41,370 bases of DNA from Clostridia bacterium (GTDB taxonomy: Bacteria; Bacillota; Clostridia; Oscillospirales; Acutalibacteraceae), in NCBI GenBank assembly GCA_017461235.1, contig JAFTYU010000019.1, forward strand, positions 1 to 41,370, read 5' to 3'. Below, piece after piece: positions 1-8,171 of this stretch. The notes under the pieces are model-generated. The model did not search any database. It had not been told where the DNA came from and worked only from the letters and a program-made list of their open reading frames with translations. How positions within the stretch are numbered: the first letter of the stretch is position 1; every line of letters starts with the position of its first letter. The translations under genes and the position numbers were made by a program.

Positions 1-246
1 AACATCATCTTTTTTATTTTTAAAGTATTCCATAATATCCTGAAGAAGTACTCTTGCAAGCCTTTCATAAGCATCTTCAGGCGGTTTATAATTATCCATA
101 TTAAATGAGCAAATATCTTCGCCTGTTTCAAGTGAAAGGAATGCAACAGGTGCTCCTTTACGAATTAAATCTTTTTGCCCTTCAAACATCGATTCAAAAT
201 ATTCCCTCTGAATATCCGGAAGTTTTGTTTCATCAAATGAGTGCAT
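1..246 (-). CDS. Hypothetical protein, N-terminal part only (runs off the window)
   Basis: An open frame on the minus strand starts with ATG at 246 and is still open at base 1, giving 82 residues. The start is supported by a strong AAGGAGG about 7 bases upstream. The protein begins MHSFDETKLPDIQREYFESM and is acidic and apparently soluble, with no signal peptide or membrane segment in the visible part. I do not recognise a family. It lies 68 bases downstream of rlmD on the same strand with its own good ribosome binding site, so it may be co-transcribed or separate. The C-terminus is outside the window. Confidence 0.6.
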   Translation of the reverse strand, partial: MHSFDETKLPDIQREYFESMFEGQKDLIRKGAPVAFLSLETGEDICSFNMDNYKPPEDAYERLARVLLQDIMEYFKNKKDDV

Positions 247-314
247 AAAAAATCCTCCTTGTAATTTGGTAATACCATTTTACAAAGAGGATAAATTTTT
301 GTCTAACATGCAGG

Positions 315-1937
315 TTATATCATTTTGAAATACCTGAGTGCATTGATTATGGCTTTTTCTTTTTCGGGAGGACATTGGGGTACTCTACTCTTACCTTCGC
401 CTTTATTATAGTTTTCTCTTTCGATAATACCGAATTTAGTTTTTACTTGCGAAATGTTAAGAGAAGACACCTTCAAACCAAACTTATCAAGAACATAATC
501 CTTTATCTCCTGGTAAGTCGCTTTTGCCTCTGAAGCAGTTAAATCAAACTCGTCGAGGCTGATATCAAAGTCGATATGTGTATCTGGATTTTTTCTAACC
601 AACTGAACAACCGTCTCAACATGGCTTGTTCTCGGGAACATATCCACAGGCGTTACTTTTTTTACGGTGTAACCCAAATTGAGAAGTCTTGCGCAATCTC
701 TTGCAAGAGTTGCAGGGTCACAGGAAACATATACTATTTTTTCAGGATTGATTTCCGCCACGGTTTTGAGAAGCTCTTCTGCGCACCCTTTCCGCGGTGG
801 ATCAAGAATAACAACTTCAGGGGTGATACCTTCCCTTTTGAGTTCTTCAGCTGCTCCGGAAGCATCACCGCAAATAAAGCGTGCATTTTCAATGCCGTTT
901 ATCCGGGCGTTTGCATTGGCATCTTCGATGGCTTCGGGTATGATTTCAACACCGATAAGAGATTTTGCTTTATGTGCCATTGAAAGACCGATAGTACCCG
1001 TACCACAGTATAAATCAAGTATATCTTCTTTGCCTGTAAGACCTGCGTATTCGGCAGCTTTGTTATATAATCTTTGGGCGCCGTTTCTGTTAATCTGATA
1101 AAATGATAAGGGGGAAATTTTTATTTTCACATCACAGAGAATGTCTGTAATATAGCCGTTACCGTAAAGGGGTATGCATTCGTCGCCCAAAACAACATTA
1201 GTGTTTTTGCAATTAACATTAATTACAAGTGTTTTGAAGCCTTTAATCTTTTTTAATTGCTCCAAAAGGCGTTCGCTTTCGGGTAAAGCTTTTCCGTTAA
1301 TAACAATACATACCATTATTTCGCCCGTCGCAAAGGCTTTTCGCAGATAAATATGGCGTAAAAGTCCTTTGTTGGTGTTTTCACTATAAACGGTAATATT
1401 GCAGTCGTTAATCCATTTTCTGAAAATTTCAATAATTTCCGTGAATTCGACAGGCTGTAAAAGACAGTCACCGCCATCAATAACACGGTGGCTTTTCTTT
1501 GCGTAAAAGCCTATATTGAGTATTCCGTTTTCACGTCTAACGGGGTATTGGGCTTTGTTACGATATCTTGTGGTTTCAGGTGAAGGGATGATAGCTTCAA
1601 ACCCGGGAGAAATACCGCCGATTCTGTTGAAAGCGTCTATCACTTTTTGCTCTTTGGCTTTTAATTCTTCTTCATATTTTATATGGGCAAATGAACAACC
1701 GCCGCAGGATTTGAAAGCTTCACATTCCGGTTCAATGCGACTTTTTGCAGGCTTTATAATTTTCATGGCTTTGCCGATGGCATAAGTCTTTTTTGCCTTT
1801 ATTATGTGGCAGAGAATTTCATCACCTACTGCCGTATTTTCAACAAATATGGCCTGTCCGTCAAATTTGCCTACTCCACCGCCTTCGGAGGTGTAGCCGG
1901 TTATTTTTAAATTGAATTCATCGTTTTTATTAACCAT
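315..1937 (-). CDS. rlmD: 23S rRNA (uracil-5-)-methyltransferase, RlmD/RumA family, with C-terminal extension
   Basis: SAM-dependent C5 methylation of a uridine in 23S rRNA (U1939 in the E. coli family member). An N-terminal TRAM RNA-binding domain covers about residues 8-65. The [4Fe-4S] cysteines are C72, C78, C81 and C158. The Rossmann SAM motif DLYCGTGT is at 308-315 and the catalytic motif SCDPATLARD at 405-414, with nucleophile C406. The methyltransferase fold normally ends near the HVETVVQLVR stretch (about 439-448). Here roughly 90 further residues follow as a separate basic domain, which I believe occurs in other clostridial RumA-like proteins. The start ATG lies inside the end of rnmV (8-base overlap), suggesting translational coupling. 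The exact target base (U1939 versus U747, RlmC-like) cannot be fixed from sequence alone. Confidence 0.9.
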   Translation of the reverse strand: MVNKNDEFNLKITGYTSEGGGVGKFDGQAIFVENTAVGDEILCHIIKAKKTYAIGKAMKIIKPAKSRIEPECEAFKSCGGCSFAHIKYEEELKAKEQKVIDAFNRIGGISPGFEAIIPSPETTRYRNKAQYPVRRENGILNIGFYAKKSHRVIDGGDCLLQPVEFTEIIEIFRKWINDCNITVYSENTNKGLLRHIYLRKAFATGEIMVCIVINGKALPESERLLEQLKKIKGFKTLVINVNCKNTNVVLGDECIPLYGNGYITDILCDVKIKISPLSFYQINRNGAQRLYNKAAEYAGLTGKEDILDLYCGTGTIGLSMAHKAKSLIGVEIIPEAIEDANANARINGIENARFICGDASGAAEELKREGITPEVVILDPPRKGCAEELLKTVAEINPEKIVYVSCDPATLARDCARLLNLGYTVKKVTPVDMFPRTSHVETVVQLVRKNPDTHIDFDISLDEFDLTASEAKATYQEIKDYVLDKFGLKVSSLNISQVKTKFGIIERENYNKGEGKSRVPQCPPEKEKAIINALRYFKMI

Positions 1938-2523
1938 TTTTTATATCCTCAACGGCTTTTTTGTATTCTTCGTATGTCAGAAATGTATTAAGCACTTCTA
2001 TAAGTGCGTTGGAAGTGAGCTTTTCAGGTAAATCAAGGTGTAAAAGAAGCTTTTTGCGTAAAATATCACTATTTTGTTTGCCCGAAAGACCGTCTTCGTA
2101 TAAATCGAGTTTTGTTATTTGCTTGCGGTCAGTTTCCTGTATTTCTTCGCAAAGGACACCTGCTTTTTCGAGTGCATCTATAATAATCTGCGGTTTCACA
2201 CCTTCCACGCCGAGCTTTCCTTCTTTAGATGCTTCGGTCTTTCGTTTTTCTTTACCGAAAATATCGGGGATATAGGCGTGTTTTATTTGTTCTGAAGGCA
2301 CGATACCTTTTATAAAAGAACGAATTTTAAACCCTGCGGAGTCACTGTCCGTAAGGATTAAAAGCCCTTTTGTCTGTGCTAATCTGCGTATGAGCTTTTG
2401 CTTCTCCTTATCGTTGAAAATACCGAAACCTTCAGTTTCGATAATAACCGCATCTAAAATGGATGCAAGTTTAATCTTGTCGTAGCGACCTTCGACTATA
2501 ACGACTCTGTCAATTTTTATCAT
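1930..2523 (-). CDS. rnmV: Ribonuclease M5-like Toprim protein (5S rRNA maturation)
   Basis: RNase M5 cleaves precursor 5S rRNA bound to ribosomal protein L18 in Firmicutes. The 197-residue protein has the Toprim signature: the glutamate motif VEGRYDK at residues 10-16 and the acidic motif DSDSAG at 59-64. Downstream is a charged KRKTEASKEGKLGVEGVK-type region as in the RNase M5 family. Its length fits the family (about 185-195). It overlaps holA by one base (ATGA junction) and rlmD by 8 bases. In many Firmicutes rnmV is next to ksgA; here it sits beside another rRNA maturation gene, rlmD. A primase-like Toprim protein of other function is the alternative, but length and C-terminal half favour RNase M5. 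Confidence 0.82.
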   Translation of the reverse strand: MIKIDRVVIVEGRYDKIKLASILDAVIIETEGFGIFNDKEKQKLIRRLAQTKGLLILTDSDSAGFKIRSFIKGIVPSEQIKHAYIPDIFGKEKRKTEASKEGKLGVEGVKPQIIIDALEKAGVLCEEIQETDRKQITKLDLYEDGLSGKQNSDILRKKLLLHLDLPEKLTSNALIEVLNTFLTYEEYKKAVEDIKNG

Positions 2524-3566
2524 CAGATTCTCAACAACCTTAAAATAAGTTCCTCCAGAACTGTTTTTGCATCTTCGTTGGTGGATTTTAAACGCCTGTC
2601 TGCTTCACTAAGCAGATCAAGGGCGGTTTTTAGTTGGGTTACGGTGTATTTGGAGGCATCATTTGCCGCATTATCGAGTATAAAAGTCCTGCCCTTGTAT
2701 GCGGAAGGGAAGCTCTCGGCAAGCTTTGAGTATGAAACGCCTTTTTCTTTAATAGCTTTGACCCTGTACATATCAACAAATGCTTTGGAAAGCACGCTGA
2801 GTATCATCACGGGTTCTTCTCTCAGTTTGAACAGGTTTGAAAGATTTTCAAAGGCGTTGTCCGCTTCACCGCGTACAATCATACGCGAGAGTTGAAAAAC
2901 TTTTGCTTCAACACTGATAATAACGGTTTTGTCAATTACAGCTTTAGTGATATCGCCGGAATTAACATAGGCACAAACCTTGTTCAATTCATTCTGCAGG
3001 GTGCTCATATCTTCACCCACAAGGTTTATCATATAGTTTGCATTTTCTCCCGAAAGGGTACAGTTCCTTTTAGCGGCAGAAGCAATGATGAGCTTTTCTA
3101 ACCGGGAGCGTGTACGCTTGTCAATTTTTGCGCAAGCACCGATACCATCGATTATTTTCAGTATTTTGGTCCACTTGCCTGCTTTTTCGTCAACTTCTGT
3201 AGTGTCCATCCAGAAAATAAGTACGGAAGTTTCAGGGATATCGGAAAGGATGGTTTCAAGGTCCTTATCAAGTTTTCCGTTTTCATTTATGTAAGTATTC
3301 AGCGGGAAATCTTTTACGAGAGTGCAGGTGTAATCACTCATCATCGGGAATGATGAAATGCAATCGTATATCTCGTTTAATGTGGTTTCTTTGCCGTCAA
3401 GCTTTTTAAGATTGAAGTCCGCAAAATCTTTATCAACGGTTTTATCACAAATCATTGTGGCATAGTGTTGCTTGAGATACCCCTCGTTACCGTAGATAAT
3501 GTACACACGCATAAATTCGCCGCTTTTAATTTGTTTTTTTAAGGTTTCTTCGGTAAACTGTGCCAT
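2523..3566 (-). CDS. holA: DNA polymerase III subunit delta
   Basis: Clamp-loader delta subunit, which opens the beta sliding clamp during replication. The 347-residue length matches HolA. The N-terminus carries the typical VYIIYGNEGYLKQHY segment (about residues 20-34), followed by the usual degenerate AAA+ fold. The motif LIIASAAKRNCTLSGENANY (about 158-177) and the helical C-terminal collar with LLSEADRRLKSTNEDAKTVL (about 319-338) are characteristic of the family. No Walker A is expected or seen. It lies between comEC (19-base gap) and rnmV (one-base overlap). The comEC-holA order is common in Firmicutes. AGGAG lies just upstream of the ATG. Confidence 0.92.
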   Translation of the reverse strand: MAQFTEETLKKQIKSGEFMRVYIIYGNEGYLKQHYATMICDKTVDKDFADFNLKKLDGKETTLNEIYDCISSFPMMSDYTCTLVKDFPLNTYINENGKLDKDLETILSDIPETSVLIFWMDTTEVDEKAGKWTKILKIIDGIGACAKIDKRTRSRLEKLIIASAAKRNCTLSGENANYMINLVGEDMSTLQNELNKVCAYVNSGDITKAVIDKTVIISVEAKVFQLSRMIVRGEADNAFENLSNLFKLREEPVMILSVLSKAFVDMYRVKAIKEKGVSYSKLAESFPSAYKGRTFILDNAANDASKYTVTQLKTALDLLSEADRRLKSTNEDAKTVLEELILRLLRI

Positions 3567-3585
3567 GGGGTACTCCTTTCAGAAA

Positions 3586-5799
3586 TTAAATATAAAACTG
3601 AATATTGCCGTCGGATGCAGTAAGGTGTAAATCTTCAAACTCATTTTTGAGCTCTTTGTAGCCGGAATCGAAATAAATTTCCGCTTTGCCGTTTATTACA
3701 ATGTTCTCGGCACAATCGGGAATTTTATCGGGTATTTTGGAATTGTAAATAAAGATGTCACCCTGACTTGTATCTGTAACATCCGAAAATTCTGCATTAC
3801 CGTGCAGATGAACGAAAACAGTTTTTTTATCACCCTTTATTATAACATACTTCATACGGTATGTGTCAACGATTTCAATATTTATTTTATTGTTTAATAC
3901 ATAATTTCCTGATGCGGATATGAAGGTGTTTTGCGGTAAAGCTATGTTGTTTGTTACACATATATTGTGTATCTCAGGTGTAATGTGTGTTTCAAGTGTA
4001 TTAAAGCTATCGTTTGTTCTTTCTAAATCCTTGCAGGATGTGTACGTAAGATACGTTGCGATGTAGTAATCAAGGCTTTCACAAGTAGCTTTAGGAAGAT
4101 AGTTGTATGCATCGGTAGGATATTGCTCTGCTGAATTTGTGATATAAGCATATTTTGTACCGCTACGCATAATGATGTGCATATTGTTTCCGTGAGAAAC
4201 AACGGTAAGTGTGTCGCTATAGGGTGTTGGCAACAGGGGAATAAAAATATTAATGAATAACAGCAGAACTGCTATAACTGCAGTGATTTTTACGGATAAG
4301 CTGTTTTTTCTGATTTTAAATATTAAATAACCCGTAAGAATAAGAACAATCGTACAAAAAAGCCCGTTTATAAGCCAAATTTTATGGACCGGTAAGGTGC
4401 AATACCTGAAATCTGAGATTGTTTGTGATATATCGGCAACAGATGTCAGAAGAAAATCGGTGATATCATAAAGGAAAAATGCGACTTTTCTTATAAAGGG
4501 AAGGTTTATATAACTGACAGCAGTTGCTGTGCTGCCGAGAATCATGGCGTAAAACGCAGGCTTTACACACAAAATGTTGGTTATGGGTGCAGCAAAACTA
4601 ACAACACCGAAATTGTATGCGGATACGGGCATTGTAAATAAACCTGCAAATGCACTAAGAAGAACGGAACATACAATATAGCTTATAAATGAACGTGCCG
4701 GCTTTAGTTTTATTTTTGAAAGAATGTTTTTCAGGCGGATTTCAAAATAAGAAGCAATAAGCACGCCTATCGTTGCGGTTAAGGACAGCTGAAAGCTCAG
4801 GCTGAAAATAATGTAAGGGTTGCTCAAAAGTAAGACCGTAACTGCAAAGCCCAGCGAGTTGAATGAGTCGGGTACTGTTTTGAAAAAAGGTGCCGTGAGA
4901 ACCAAAAGCATCATAAGAGATGAGCGCAAAACAGACGGAGAGAATGCCGTAACAATGCAAAATAATGAAAGAAATACGATGCAGAGCGAGTTGCGTATTT
5001 TAGGCGGTACTTTAAAAAGATTTAAAATGAAAATCAAAAGACCGCACCAAAGTGATGTGTGCAGACCCGAAACAGCCAAAAGGTGAGAAATACCGCTGTT
5101 TTTGAAAGCGGTTGTTATTTTTTGCGGAATGTTTTTGCTACCGCCAAAAATCAGACCCTTTAAAATTGCACCTGCTTCTTCCCACATAAAGCCGTCAATG
5201 CGTTCGTTCACAAGTTCTTTGAAGCGCAGACAGTAATAGTATGGTGTTTTTTCACACTTCCATAGAATTTTTACAGAGCTGCCTTCGGCATATAACATAA
5301 TTCCGTCAGCGGCATAAGATAAATCGGGATTGTTATATTCATCACGAAATACAGAGAAGTGAGCTGATTGTATTGATATGTAATCATAAAGCAAGGGACT
5401 TTCTTCTTTATTGTGCGGTATGGTAACATCAACTTTCAGTTTCTCGTCTGATTTACCGATTTTTTCGGTTTCGAGTACAAATGTAAGCTTTCCGTCATAA
5501 GTTGCAGTCGGTGTTGTGACTATTTTGCCCGATAAATAAGCGGTTTCGGAGTCATATTTTAAACATGGTTCGATTTTAAAATGGGTGTATGCCAAAAAAG
5601 ACACACAAATGAGAACGGAAGAAAGGCAAACAACGGGTATGATTATGTATTTGCGCAGTTTAAGCGGTTTTATTAAATATAAAATAAAAGCCAACGCTCC
5701 CGTCAGCAACACAACAAAAGCACCGTTTTTCAGAAACGTCATTAAAAACGCGCTGACAATTGCGGTGGTTATGCCTGATATGAGCATTGGTCGTTTCAT
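3586..5799 (-). CDS. comEC: ComEC/Rec2 family competence DNA channel, degenerate C-terminal domain
   Basis: Polytopic inner-membrane protein expected to pass single-stranded DNA into the cytoplasm during transformation. Of 737 residues, the first 75 or so hold several hydrophobic helices and are followed by a soluble DUF4131-like region. The Competence domain starts near residue 235 with the hallmark GISHLLAVSGLHTSLW and continues with about eight membrane helices to roughly residue 510. The last 200 residues occupy the place of the beta-lactamase-like domain. However, the usual DVGQGD, DTG and HxHxDH metal-binding motifs are not recognisable; the equivalent region reads TYLTYTSCKDLE. The channel part looks intact and the hydrolase part looks dead or highly diverged. 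It follows the HIT gene by 27 bases, and GAAAGGG precedes the ATG. Confidence 0.9.
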   Translation of the reverse strand: MKRPMLISGITTAIVSAFLMTFLKNGAFVVLLTGALAFILYLIKPLKLRKYIIIPVVCLSSVLICVSFLAYTHFKIEPCLKYDSETAYLSGKIVTTPTATYDGKLTFVLETEKIGKSDEKLKVDVTIPHNKEESPLLYDYISIQSAHFSVFRDEYNNPDLSYAADGIMLYAEGSSVKILWKCEKTPYYYCLRFKELVNERIDGFMWEEAGAILKGLIFGGSKNIPQKITTAFKNSGISHLLAVSGLHTSLWCGLLIFILNLFKVPPKIRNSLCIVFLSLFCIVTAFSPSVLRSSLMMLLVLTAPFFKTVPDSFNSLGFAVTVLLLSNPYIIFSLSFQLSLTATIGVLIASYFEIRLKNILSKIKLKPARSFISYIVCSVLLSAFAGLFTMPVSAYNFGVVSFAAPITNILCVKPAFYAMILGSTATAVSYINLPFIRKVAFFLYDITDFLLTSVADISQTISDFRYCTLPVHKIWLINGLFCTIVLILTGYLIFKIRKNSLSVKITAVIAVLLLFINIFIPLLPTPYSDTLTVVSHGNNMHIIMRSGTKYAYITNSAEQYPTDAYNYLPKATCESLDYYIATYLTYTSCKDLERTNDSFNTLETHITPEIHNICVTNNIALPQNTFISASGNYVLNNKINIEIVDTYRMKYVIIKGDKKTVFVHLHGNAEFSDVTDTSQGDIFIYNSKIPDKIPDCAENIVINGKAEIYFDSGYKELKNEFEDLHLTASDGNIQFYI

Positions 5800-5826
5800 T
5801 TTAGTTTAGCCCTTTCCGTGATGTAA

Positions 5827-6165
5827 TCAACCTGCAGGCCAGGAGAAGTTGCGGCCGGACATAAGATGAAAGTGAATGTGTTTAACTGTCTGACCGGCAC
5901 TGTCACCACAGTTATTAACAACACGGAACCCGTCAACCATATTCTTCTCTTTTGCGATTTTAGCAATAACTTCAAAAATATGGGCGATAACACCACTGTT
6001 TTCTTCGGTAATATCTGCCGCAGAAGTGATGTGCTTTTTGGGGATAACGAGAATATGAGTGGGCGCCTGAGGCTCAAGGTCGTTAAACGCAATAACGGTG
6101 TCATCTTCGTAAACCTTTGTTGTTGGGATTTCACCGTTTGCTATTTTGCAAAAAATACAATCCAT
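5827..6165 (-). CDS. HIT family protein (histidine triad nucleotide hydrolase)
   Basis: A 112-residue HINT-branch protein, probably hydrolysing AMP-linked substrates in the cytoplasm. It starts MDCIFCKIANGEIPTTKVYE, typical of bacterial HIT proteins, and ends with the triad VKHIHFHLMSGRNF (about residues 95-108). The PTHILVIPKKHI motif is at about 40-51. An upstream in-frame ATG would add 41 residues, but family alignment and AGGAAG close to the inner ATG favour 6165. Gene order HIT-comEC-holA-rnmV-rlmD on one strand suggests an operon. No unusual residue was seen. Confidence 0.9.
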   Translation of the reverse strand: MDCIFCKIANGEIPTTKVYEDDTVIAFNDLEPQAPTHILVIPKKHITSAADITEENSGVIAHIFEVIAKIAKEKNMVDGFRVVNNCGDSAGQTVKHIHFHLMSGRNFSWPAG

Positions 6166-6238
6166 AAAAACACTTCCTGTAAAGAGATATTTTAATACAT
6201 TTATATAATACCCCTTATTGAGAAGCTTTTCAAGAACT

Positions 6239-6397
6239 TTATTCATTTTTGAAGGCACTGATGATTTTAATAACGGTGTATATAGCAAGAAATACCGTCA
6301 ATGCCGTTTTAAGACTTGAAATTCTGACATAGGTTCTCGCAATGCCTGAGATGTTTTCAAGAGCCTTTATATAATTTTCTTTTTTTGTAAAATCCAT
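6239..6397 (-). CDS. Small single-span membrane protein, unknown
   Basis: A 52-residue frame starting MDFTKKENYIKALENISGIA and ending in the hydrophobic stretch LTVFLAIYTVIKIISAF followed by KNE. The N-terminal half is charged and amphipathic and the C-terminal half is one predicted transmembrane helix with almost no tail. AAAGGAC lies about 5 bases before the ATG. It is 23 bases downstream of spoVAD on the same strand, so it is probably co-transcribed with a sporulation gene and may act in the spore or forespore membrane. That role is inference from position only. It does not resemble SpoVAE. Confidence 0.55.
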   Translation of the reverse strand: MDFTKKENYIKALENISGIARTYVRISSLKTALTVFLAIYTVIKIISAFKNE

Positions 6398-6420
6398 ATT
6401 AATGTCCTTTCGAGAGCTTT

Positions 6421-7446
6421 TTAATCGTTTGATGTGAGAAGAACACCGTGGGCAATGCCCGGGGTTGACTCCTTCTGAAGTGAAGAAGTAGGGGAGAGCA
6501 ATGCACCCGTACCTACAAATAGAACTTTGTTGAGCGATTTATTTTTCAGTTTGTCAAAAATATAGGAGCAGACTACAGATGCACTGCAACCGCAACCCGA
6601 ACCGCCCGAGTGAACGTCCTGTGTTTTTTGGTCAAAAATCATTATGCCACAATCCTTATGAACGTTTGAAATATCAAATCCCTGCTCGGTTTTTATGAGC
6701 TTTTGCAACAGATTACTTCCCGTAGAGCCAAGATCACCGGTAAGAATCATATCGTAATCTTCGGGCTTGGTGTTGGTATCAATTAAAAATTCAGCGATTG
6801 TCTGTGCCGCGGCAGGAGCCATAGCGGCGCCCATATTGTTAGGATCGGTTATACCTAAATCACGGACGGCGCCTATTATTGCTTTTTCAATCCGCGGTGA
6901 ATTGGTGTCTTTTGCTTTGTTGCTGACAATAGCGCATCCTGCACCAGTTACAGTCCATTGTGATGCAGGTGTTCGTTGACCGCCGTATTCAAGGGGCATA
7001 CGATATTGCCTTTCTGCAGAGCAAAAGTGAGATGATGCCGCGGCAACGGCGTTCTCTGCCGCACCCGAATCTACAAAAATTCCTGACATAGCTAAAGAAA
7101 GTGCCATTGTTGAACAAGCTCCGTAAAGCCCTGCGAAAGGAAACTTTAAATCGCGCATACCGAAAGATGAACCGATGCATTGATTTAAAAGGTCACCCGC
7201 AAAGGCACATTGAACATCGCTTTTAAGGAGCTTTGCTTTTTTTAAGGCTGTTTCGATAGCGGCCTTCTGAAGGTGAGTTTCGGCTTTTTCAAAGGTTTTT
7301 TCACCACAAAACTCATCGGTATATGCTTTGTCAAAAAACTCGGCTAAGGGTCCCGCGGATTCCTTTTTGCCGACTGCGGCGGCATAGCCGACAATGTAAG
7401 GCTTATTTTGAAGATTTACTGTGTGTTTTCCTATTCTTTCAGGCAT
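6421..7446 (-). CDS. spoVAD: Stage V sporulation protein AD
   Basis: Component of the SpoVA system that moves dipicolinic acid into the forespore and out at germination. SpoVAD has a thiolase-like fold and binds DPA on the inner spore membrane. The 341-residue length matches the family, and the segments GYAAAVGKKESAGPLAEFFD (about 19-38), GDLLNQCIGSSFGMRD (about 84-99), YGACSTMALSL (about 108-118) and HSGGSGCGCSASV (about 279-291) are typical. GGGAG sits 6 bases before the ATG. It follows spoVAC on the same strand, as in the usual AC-AD order. A strong two-way terminator at 7528-7556 lies between the two genes, so spoVAD may have its own promoter. Confidence 0.93.
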   Translation of the reverse strand: MPERIGKHTVNLQNKPYIVGYAAAVGKKESAGPLAEFFDKAYTDEFCGEKTFEKAETHLQKAAIETALKKAKLLKSDVQCAFAGDLLNQCIGSSFGMRDLKFPFAGLYGACSTMALSLAMSGIFVDSGAAENAVAAASSHFCSAERQYRMPLEYGGQRTPASQWTVTGAGCAIVSNKAKDTNSPRIEKAIIGAVRDLGITDPNNMGAAMAPAAAQTIAEFLIDTNTKPEDYDMILTGDLGSTGSNLLQKLIKTEQGFDISNVHKDCGIMIFDQKTQDVHSGGSGCGCSASVVCSYIFDKLKNKSLNKVLFVGTGALLSPTSSLQKESTPGIAHGVLLTSND

Positions 7447-7527
7447 AGCAGACTCCCGTATATATACTTTTGATATATGTATTTTTTGCGATTACGGTGA
7501 GTATATACGCCGGATTTTAAGAAAAAA

Positions 7528-7562
7528 GGATGTAAAAACGAAAGTTTTTTACATCCCTTTTT
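7528..7562. terminator. Bidirectional rho-independent terminator between spoVAC and spoVAD
   Basis: An 11-bp perfect stem, GGATGTAAAAA (7528-7538) with TTTTTACATCC (7546-7556), with a 7-base loop. A run of T follows on the plus strand (7558-7563) and a run of A precedes it (7522-7527), so the minus strand also ends in a U tract. It would stop spoVAC transcripts before spoVAD. The rest of 7447-7627 holds no gene. Confidence 0.75.
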
Positions 7563-7627
7563 TCGTCCTCCACGATGTCAGTTTGAGAGTAATACGGTTA
7601 ATGAAGTTGTTGACAGAAAGCTTGAAG

Positions 7628-8065
7628 TTATATTTTTGTTGTAATCCAATAAAATAACCCGTACAAGCTCGCACTACTGCAACCGTAAACTATAACAGGC
7701 CCTGCAAGGTTGAACATTTTTGCCGCAGTGCCTAAAATGAAGCCCTCAAGCTTGAATTCGACAGCAGGTGAAACTACAGAGTTTGCAAAGCCTGTAATCG
7801 GTACTGCCGTGCCTGCGCCGGCGTGCTTTGCAATTTTGTCAAAAACGCCTGCTCCTGTCAGAATTGCGGTTATAACAATCAGCGTTGCGGAAACGGCAAG
7901 CTTTATTTCGTCTTCATTAAGGCTTGTCATGCCGTAAAGTGTTTTAAGAGCTTCACCGAAGCAGCAAATACCGCCGCCGAAAACGAAAGCCTTGATACAA
8001 TCTTTTAATATGGGTGATTTTGGTGTTTCTTCGTGAACTAATTGAGCGTATTCCTGATTATGCGT
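7628..8065 (-). CDS. spoVAC: Stage V sporulation protein AC, start codon problematic
   Basis: Polytopic membrane subunit of the SpoVA dipicolinic acid channel. The frame carries the SpoVA family core AVPITGFANSVVSPAVEFKL followed by GFILGTAAKMF and AGPVIVYG. The N-terminal segment EYAQLVHEETPKSPILKD and the order AC-AD identify SpoVAC rather than SpoVAE. The first in-frame ATG (7930) would delete about 45 conserved residues. Upstream of it the frame is open to a TAA at 8099-8101 but contains no ATG, GTG or TTG. Two explanations fit. An ACG start at 8065 would have AAAGGA 9 bases upstream. Alternatively, an ATG at 8105 reads into this frame if one A of the A5 run at about 8098-8102 is removed. 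Coordinates given use the ACG. Identity is firm; the start is uncertain. Confidence 0.75.
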   Translation of the reverse strand, partial: THNQEYAQLVHEETPKSPILKDCIKAFVFGGGICCFGEALKTLYGMTSLNEDEIKLAVSATLIVITAILTGAGVFDKIAKHAGAGTAVPITGFANSVVSPAVEFKLEGFILGTAAKMFNLAGPVIVYGCSSASLYGLFYWITTKI

Positions 8066-8136
8066 AGTAACACGTCCTTTTTTATGTTTTTTATATTTTT
8101 ACCATTGGTTTTGTTATTATTCTTAAATTGACAGGG

Positions 8137-8165
8137 TTGATAATTATAAGTTTTTATAGTATAAT
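8137..8165 (+). promoter_or_regulatory. Sigma-A-type promoter for the hydrogenase maturation operon
   Basis: TTGATA (8137-8142), a 17-base spacer and TATAAT (8160-8165). Transcription would start near 8172, at the first strand of the structured leader. Confidence 0.75.
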
Positions 8166-8171
8166 GAAGCT

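Noticed and set aside
5796-6134. Minus-strand frame overlapping the HIT gene and leading into comEC
   Set aside because: It is the out-of-frame shadow of the HIT coding sequence, with no ribosome site.
7628-7930. SpoVAE as the identity of this gene, using the ATG at 7930
   Set aside because: The upstream in-frame sequence encodes the N-terminal EYxQLV...PKSPILK region of SpoVAC, and the gene lies directly before spoVAD.
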